A stretch of 64,000 nucleotides of DNA from Roseburia lenta (GTDB lineage: Bacteria > Bacillota > Clostridia > Lachnospirales > Lachnospiraceae), in NCBI RefSeq assembly GCF_014287435.1, contig NZ_JACOPG010000003.1, forward strand, positions 492,880 through 556,879. Reading direction: 5' to 3'. The position numbers were made by a program, and so were the translations under genes. Position 1 is the stretch's first letter, and every line of letters begins with the position of its first letter. Positions 63,560-64,000 of this stretch are shown in pieces. The notes under the pieces were generated by a model that saw only the letters and a program-made list of their open reading frames with translations, had not been told where the DNA came from and did not search any database.

Positions 63560-63596
63560 ATTGCATATTGCAATTTTGGAAAAACAATGCTATAAT
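63560..63596 (+). promoter_or_regulatory. XRE repressor promoter with operator
   Basis: TTGCAA (63568-63573), 17 bases, TATAAT (63591-63596). The palindrome ATTGCATATTGCAAT (63560-63574) covers the -35 box, suggesting autoregulation. Confidence 0.8.
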
Positions 63597-63626
63597 TCAT
63601 ACATACCGAAAAAGGAGGCAGTCAGC

Positions 63627-64000
63627 ATGAAAGATAAAGAACTACGCAAGCTGATAGGCAGCAGAGTAAAACAGCGCCGTCTGGAATTGAATCTGACACA
63701 GCCTTATGTTGCAGAAAAGATGGGGGTTACCGCTTCTACAATCCTGCGTTATGAGAATGGTTCGATTGACAATACGAAAAAAATGGTGCTGGAAGGTCTT
63801 TCGGAAGCACTCCATGTATCTGTGGAATGGCTCAAAGGGGAAACAGATGAATATGAAACCGACATTACGGATAAGAGAGAGTTACAGATTCGTGATGCGA
63901 TGGGAGATATTCTGGAACAGTTACCGCTTGCCCTTACCAAAGAAGAAGATGCTTTTTCAAAAGATTTATTACTGCTGATGTTAAAACAATATGGTCTGTT
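63627..64000 (+). CDS. XRE family repressor (partial, runs off the window)
   Basis: At least 124 residues of a phage-type repressor. The helix-turn-helix spans about 8-65 (KLIGSRVKQRRLELNLTQPYVAEKMGVTASTILRYENGS); a linker and the start of a C-terminal helical region follow. AAAGGAGG lies 8 bases before ATG 63627. It is divergent from xis, with two matching palindromes between, so it is the likely switch that keeps the element silent. The 3' end is beyond 64000. Confidence 0.88.
   Translation, partial: MKDKELRKLIGSRVKQRRLELNLTQPYVAEKMGVTASTILRYENGSIDNTKKMVLEGLSEALHVSVEWLKGETDEYETDITDKRELQIRDAMGDILEQLPLALTKEEDAFSKDLLLLMLKQYGL

Larger units (their letters stand above)
59841..64000. mobile_element. 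Mobilization module of an integrative or mobilizable element (partial)
   Basis: Contains, on the minus strand, excisionase, DUF3847, oriT, relaxase and DUF6040 genes and, divergently, an XRE repressor. No integrase, coupling protein or attachment site is in view; the element runs past 64000. Whether the two-component/ABC genes at 54.9-59.8 kb are its cargo is undecided. The left limit given is only where mob genes end. Confidence 0.7.

Noticed and set aside
1..64000. Insertion sequences or rRNA genes
   Set aside because: Looked for transposase-like frames with flanking inverted repeats and for rRNA signatures; none found.

Overview
The window looks like chromosome of an anaerobic gut Firmicute of the Lachnospiraceae (Clostridium cluster XIVa) type. 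Support: strong GGAGG ribosome sites, TTGACA/TATAAT promoters with 17-base spacers, a butyrate-pathway cluster (thl-hbd-bcd-etfB-etfA), intracellular glycoside hydrolases paired with an LplABC-type sugar transporter, and a type II-A CRISPR-Cas locus. No rRNA and no insertion sequence were seen, and I do not assign a genus.

Layout. 0-8.6 kb is housekeeping: cold-shock protein, M18 aminopeptidase, transglutaminase-like lipoprotein, DegV, FolC, endonuclease III, a sugar:cation symporter and a convergent AraC regulator. 8.8-27.3 kb is a glycan locus: a GH35-like enzyme, an AraC regulator, then divergent genes for a binding lipoprotein, a clan GH-A hydrolase of unknown family, a GH94-like phosphorylase, two permeases, GH78, GH3 and GH43. 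None of the hydrolases has a signal peptide, so an imported rhamnose-containing oligosaccharide is probably dismantled in the cytoplasm. 27.3-37.4 kb holds a histidine phosphatase, an FMN-binding-like membrane protein, tRNA-Gly(GCC), a GntR-ABC operon, thyA-folA-ilvB-ilvN and a SleB-type wall hydrolase.

37.5-44.6 kb is a complete II-A CRISPR locus: tracrRNA (minus strand, its promoter overlapping the cas9 start), cas9, cas1, cas2, csn2, leader and 16 repeats. Right after the array lies a probable type I toxin-antitoxin pair (33-aa membrane peptide with a convergent antisense RNA). 45.3-50.7 kb is the butyrate cluster, without crotonase. mtnA and an Mrp ATPase follow, then about 770 bp of decayed sequence and a peptidase E.

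54.4-59.9 kb carries a small DUF6061-like protein and a two-component system plus FtsX-type ABC transporter whose two promoters share an operator-like motif. 59.9-64.0 kb is a mobilization module on the minus strand: XRE repressor (runs off the window), excisionase, DUF3847, a recognisable oriT (TAAGTGCGCCCT), a MOBQ-like relaxase and a DUF6040 membrane protein. The relaxase 3' half is apparently read in two frames, and a small RNA gene appears to lie between xis and DUF3847. No integrase is visible, so the limits of the element are unknown.

The least expected signals are the tracrRNA that can fold over its own anti-repeat, the two repeat alleles in the array, the type I TA next to the array, the dual-coded relaxase tail, the predicted small RNA in the mobile element, and a four-cysteine insertion in IlvB.
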